Assembly (NCBI GenBank): GCA_039820405.1
Contig: JBCBQC010000164.1
Coordinates: 1 to 8,106, forward strand
DNA: 8,106 nucleotides
Direction: 5' to 3'
DNA from: CALLVY01 sp937899855
GTDB taxonomy: Bacteria > Bacteroidota > Bacteroidia > Chitinophagales > Saprospiraceae
Shown here in pieces: positions 5,067-8,106 of this stretch (its first letter is position 1; each line of letters opens with the position of its first letter). The translations under genes and the position numbers were made by a program. The notes under the pieces were generated by a model that saw nothing but the letters and a program-made list of their open reading frames with translations, had not been told where the DNA came from and did not search any database.

Positions 5067-6529
5067 CTTACCAAACCATGATTCCCCTCGATAAAACGGC
5101 TGACCAGTCCCTTTACCTGCAAATTGCCCACGGGCTTCGTCACCAAATTCAGGCGGGCATCATCCATCCGGGGACCAAGCTGCCCGGCACCCGCACCCTG
5201 GCCCGCCTGTTGGAGGTCCACCGCAAAACCGTCGTCCACGCCATCGACGAGCTGGAAGCCCAGGGCTGGGTCAGCGTCGTCCCTTACCGGGGCGTCTTCG
5301 TAGTTGAACAACTGCCCCGGGTGCGTCACCGGGCCCTCCGCGACCGCCTCCGCCCCCCCGCGGCCCCCCGCCGGGTAGGCTTCGCCCTCACTCCCCGCCC
5401 CCACCTTTCCCCCGCTCCCGTCGTCCACGCCCCCCTGGCCTTTACGGACGGCTACCCCGATGTCCGACTCGCCCCCACTCAGGAGCTGGCCACCGCCTAC
5501 GCCCGGACCCTCCGCCGGGGGGCTCCCCAATCACTCAATTACGGGGACGCCCGCGGCCCCCTCCGTCTGCGCCAGGTCCTAGCCCGGGAATTCAACCGCG
5601 ATCGGGGCCTCGCCCTCGGTCCCGACAACATCATGATTACCCGGGGGAGCCAATTGGCGATTTACCTCGCCGCCCAAGTATTGCTCCGGCCGGGCGACCG
5701 CGTGATCGTCGGTGAAACCAATTACCACAGTGCGGATCTCTGCTTTGAAACCCTGGGGGCAAAGTTGCTCCGCGTACGGGTCGACGATCGTGGTTTGTGC
5801 GTAGCGGAGATCGACGCCCTTTGTCAATCCGGTCCCCCCATTCGGGCCCTTTACCTGACTTCGCACCACCACCATCCCACGACGGTGAGTCTGAGCCCCG
5901 AACGCCGCCTTCGCCTGCTGGACCTGGCCAGTGATTACGGCTTTGCCATCATCGAAGATGATTATTCCTACGATTTTCACTACGACAATCGGCCGATCCT
6001 GCCCCTCGCCAGTGCCGACCGGGCGGGTATGGTGGTGTACATTGGTTCCTTTTCCAAAAGTACGGCCCCGGCCTTTCGGGTGGGCTACCTCATGGCCCCC
6101 ACGGACTTGATCGAGGAGGCGGCGCGCTTTCGACGTTTTGTGGATCGGCAGGGAGATACCATCTTGGAATTGGCGATTGCGGACTTGTTGGAGCAGGGCG
6201 TTATCCAACGTTATCGCAAGAAGGCCCTCCGACAGTACCGGGAGCGCCGGGACGTATTTTGTGACTTGTTGCGGCGCGACTTGTCCGACTGGGTGGATTT
6301 CCAGCCGCCCGAGGGCGGCCTGGCGGCTTGGGTGGGCTTTGATCCAAAGTTTCCCTTGCGCGAATTGGCGGCCCGAGCGGGCCGGCAGGGACTGTACCTC
6401 TCCGATGGGCAGCGGTACAATCCGCCGGGGCGGCAGTTGAACCATACCCGGATGGGTTTTGCGGCGGCGGACCTGGCGGAGATGACGCAGGGTGTCGAAA
6501 TCCTTCGGGCGATTTTGCGGAATTGGTAG
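5060..6529 (+). CDS. MocR/GabR-type transcriptional regulator (GntR winged helix + PLP aminotransferase-fold domain)
   Basis: The 489-aa product has the full MocR layout. Residues about 17-82 are a GntR winged helix (SLYLQIAHGLRHQI, then PGTKLPGTRTLARLLEVHR and TVVHAIDELEAQGW). A Pro/Arg-rich linker spans about 85-122. A class I aminotransferase fold follows (about 125-489). The PLP Schiff-base lysine is Lys333 in GSFSKS; Asp300 in EDDYSYDF should contact the PLP ring nitrogen, with Tyr302 beside it; Arg464 in HTRMGFA is at the carboxylate-binding position. The domain senses PLP and an amine ligand rather than catalysing transamination in characterised members. The usual TPSHQ(F/Y)P segment here reads TSHHHHP (267-273), an unusual four-His run. 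MLPYQTMIPLDK resembles family N-termini in Bacteroidota, supporting ATG 5060 over ATG 5078. It probably regulates itself and the divergent PNPOx gene. The coding strand is very C-rich around the linker. The ligand is unknown. Confidence 0.93.
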   Translation: MLPYQTMIPLDKTADQSLYLQIAHGLRHQIQAGIIHPGTKLPGTRTLARLLEVHRKTVVHAIDELEAQGWVSVVPYRGVFVVEQLPRVRHRALRDRLRPPAAPRRVGFALTPRPHLSPAPVVHAPLAFTDGYPDVRLAPTQELATAYARTLRRGAPQSLNYGDARGPLRLRQVLAREFNRDRGLALGPDNIMITRGSQLAIYLAAQVLLRPGDRVIVGETNYHSADLCFETLGAKLLRVRVDDRGLCVAEIDALCQSGPPIRALYLTSHHHHPTTVSLSPERRLRLLDLASDYGFAIIEDDYSYDFHYDNRPILPLASADRAGMVVYIGSFSKSTAPAFRVGYLMAPTDLIEEAARFRRFVDRQGDTILELAIADLLEQGVIQRYRKKALRQYRERRDVFCDLLRRDLSDWVDFQPPEGGLAAWVGFDPKFPLRELAARAGRQGLYLSDGQRYNPPGRQLNHTRMGFAAADLAEMTQGVEILRAILRNW

Positions 6530-7009
6530 TCCTTAGTACGCTATCTAATAACATTGTTTACGCATAAAGTGGTCGCTCGGGTAGCTGATTTACCGATTTA
6601 CTGGCCGTTGTCCGGTAAATTACCAAAAACTAATCCTCGGCTCATCAGCCGTGGTGAATATTGCGGAAATGACGCGAATTATCGAAAAACTTGGATCGGG
6701 TACCTGTGAGATGTCCAGTAAAGGTCTTATGTTAGTGAATGCCCGTCAAATACATTTAAGAAAAGCTTATCCAATTTTTGATGCTTTCCAGATCTCATTG
6801 TTAGCATAACCCTTGTGGCTGTTGCGAAAAGAATGAGGGTCAGCGCTGTGCAAAATAGAAATCCGATTTACCCTAAGGTACTTGTGGATCAAGCCCAGGT
6901 CATGTCTCCCCTTGGCCGCGGATGTGGTGGATCGATTGGTGGTGGACTTACCGCCCCCTACTGGATGTTGCTAGAAAACGACTTTCAAAATTTATTAAAA
7001 ATATTATTT
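6530..7009. other. intergenic region, 480 bp, no recognised gene
   Basis: No confident gene is present and the composition is AT-richer than the MocR gene. An 8-bp inverted repeat, ATTTACCG (6588-6595) with CGGTAAAT (6613-6620), lies 59 bp after the MocR stop, and a small hairpin CGGCT-CATC-AGCCG is at 6638-6651; neither has a T-run. A 46-codon frame (6669-6809) starts at ATG but matches nothing I know. From 6782 the frame of the next gene is open, but its signal peptide argues for the later start at 7010. The last 30 bases are A/T-rich, as usual ahead of Bacteroidota start codons. Confidence 0.6.
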
Positions 7010-8106
7010 ATGAAAAACTATCTATTACTATTCGTCTGGCTACTGATTCAGCAGACCCCCTTCGCTCAACATTCCGATCCGGATATTCCGTACCCATCTT
7101 CTACCGAATGGACCCCGGAATTAAGCCTGGGGCTGGACGATATTTCCCAGAAAGTTCTCGACTCCATCGTTGAGGTAAACCACGGTACTTCCCCAAATTA
7201 TATCTCCAGTCGCATCAAATACGGCTACGATTCCGAGGGCCACCAAATTCGGTTTATCAGTCTGAACTACAGTTCGGCGGCTCCTTATCCCATTAGCTTT
7301 GGCCAACGGGTGCTCACGGAGTTCTCTGCCAACGAAGAGGTGCGGGTGAGTCAATTGTGGGAAGGGGGCGAATGGCAAAACTCTTCGCGTTGGACGAGCA
7401 TCCTGGATAGCGATGGTCGCGTAGTGGAAAGCTCACAAGAGTCTTGGCCATTTGGTGGGGTGGATTGGGAAAATAACGAACGGTCCACTTACAACTACGA
7501 TGATGCTACCGATCAACTGTTGACCGTGCTGGTCTACGACTGGATGAATTACAATTGGGTTTTGAGTCAGCGCTTTCGTCGGAGCTACAATGCGGATGGC
7601 CTGCTTAGTAAGCTGGAAATCCACGATTGGAATTCCGTTACCCAGGAGTGGAAACTGGATCGTGAGACGGACTACACCTACGATGGGCTGCAGCAATTGA
7701 CCGCGCGCTTGACCTTTGCCTTAGCAGTTAATGGCATGGACTTGTACCTGCAGATGGAGGAACGCTTTTTCTACAATGGTGATACACAATTGGATTCTTC
7801 CTTCCTGCTACGGACGATACCAAACACTCCAGTGTTTGGCCTGAGGAATCACCGTTTTTACGAAAGCAGTACAGTGTCCTACGATACCACCTTTCGATGG
7901 GATCTAGTCGAGGAGAATTGGTTGCGCACTGGTTACAGTCGGCTGGAACGCGATGACGATGGTGATCTCCAAACCATAGAGCGATTTTCCTTTGATCCGG
8001 ATACGGGGCTTCCCATTTTGGCTCGTACCCGAACGTACTATTATTCCCAACTCAACGTGGGCACCACCGCCCCCGCTCCCCAGTCCCAACTGAACTGTCT
8101 GTTGGT
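7010..8106 (+). CDS. secreted protein with YD-like beta repeats, 3' end beyond window
   Basis: The reading frame is open from ATG 7010 to the window edge (365 codons visible). Residues 1-20 are a Sec signal peptide (MKNY, hydrophobic LLLLFVWLLI, cleavage likely after Ala20 in PFAQ). The mature part is a series of degenerate beta-strand repeats with the pattern Y-x-Y-D/N...G-x-L, for example YGYDSEGHQIRF, YNYDDATDQLL, RSYNADGLLSKLE, DYTYDGLQQLTARL and ERDDDGDLQTIERF, often preceded by Trp-rich segments such as QEWKLDRE. This resembles YD/Rhs-like repeats of surface proteins in Bacteroidota. The visible end, APQSQLNCLLV, looks like a linker before a C-terminal type IX secretion sorting domain, but that domain is outside the window, so this is inference. 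A role in surface adhesion or binding is possible; no catalytic motif is seen. The A/T-rich leader and signal peptide fix the start. Confidence 0.8.
   Translation, partial: MKNYLLLFVWLLIQQTPFAQHSDPDIPYPSSTEWTPELSLGLDDISQKVLDSIVEVNHGTSPNYISSRIKYGYDSEGHQIRFISLNYSSAAPYPISFGQRVLTEFSANEEVRVSQLWEGGEWQNSSRWTSILDSDGRVVESSQESWPFGGVDWENNERSTYNYDDATDQLLTVLVYDWMNYNWVLSQRFRRSYNADGLLSKLEIHDWNSVTQEWKLDRETDYTYDGLQQLTARLTFALAVNGMDLYLQMEERFFYNGDTQLDSSFLLRTIPNTPVFGLRNHRFYESSTVSYDTTFRWDLVEENWLRTGYSRLERDDDGDLQTIERFSFDPDTGLPILARTRTYYYSQLNVGTTAPAPQSQLNCLL

Noticed and set aside
5579..6445. 288-codon minus-strand open frame inside the MocR gene
   Set aside because: High-GC antisense shadow of a gene with intact catalytic-fold motifs.
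6588..6620. Intrinsic terminator for the MocR gene
   Set aside because: The 8-bp inverted repeat has a 17-nt loop and is followed by A-rich rather than T-rich sequence on the plus strand.

Overview
The window looks like chromosomal DNA of a moderately GC-rich member of the Bacteroidota, most likely a marine Saprospiria/Lewinella-like bacterium. This rests on promoter elements matching the Bacteroidota -7 consensus TAnnTTTG, start codons with weak or no Shine-Dalgarno and A/T-rich leaders, an HD + DUF5706 (PycTM-like) membrane protein, a DUF937 protein, and a secreted beta-repeat protein of the kind usually exported by the type IX secretion system in this phylum. The taxon is inferred from family content; no marker gene is present.

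Layout, left to right. (1) Bases 1-155 hold no confident gene. (2) A leftward two-gene unit (2507 down to 156) encodes a secreted TPR protein followed by a 428-aa protein with a degenerate HD domain and a C-terminal three-helix membrane domain related to Pycsar effectors. (3) Divergent from it, rightward genes encode a DUF937 protein with two Asp-rich EF-hand-like loops and a GNAT acetyltransferase, separated by a strong hairpin. (4) A 477-bp gap (3837-4313) contains nested inverted repeats that can fold into a four-armed structure. (5) A leftward FMN-dependent PNPOx-family gene and a rightward MocR/GabR-type regulator are divergent across a 95-bp region containing paired operator-like repeats and promoter elements for both directions. 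(6) An AT-richer 480-bp gap is followed by a secreted protein with YD-like repeats, cut by the right edge.

How the genes relate. The MocR regulator (GntR winged helix plus a PLP-binding aminotransferase-fold domain) very probably controls the divergent PNPOx-family gene and itself. The TPR and HD-PycTM genes are spaced like an operon but also have a possible internal promoter. The HD-PycTM protein has lost key metal ligands and has no nucleotide cyclase beside it, so the window does not contain a complete Pycsar defence system. No rRNA, tRNA, CRISPR array, transposase or phage gene was recognised.
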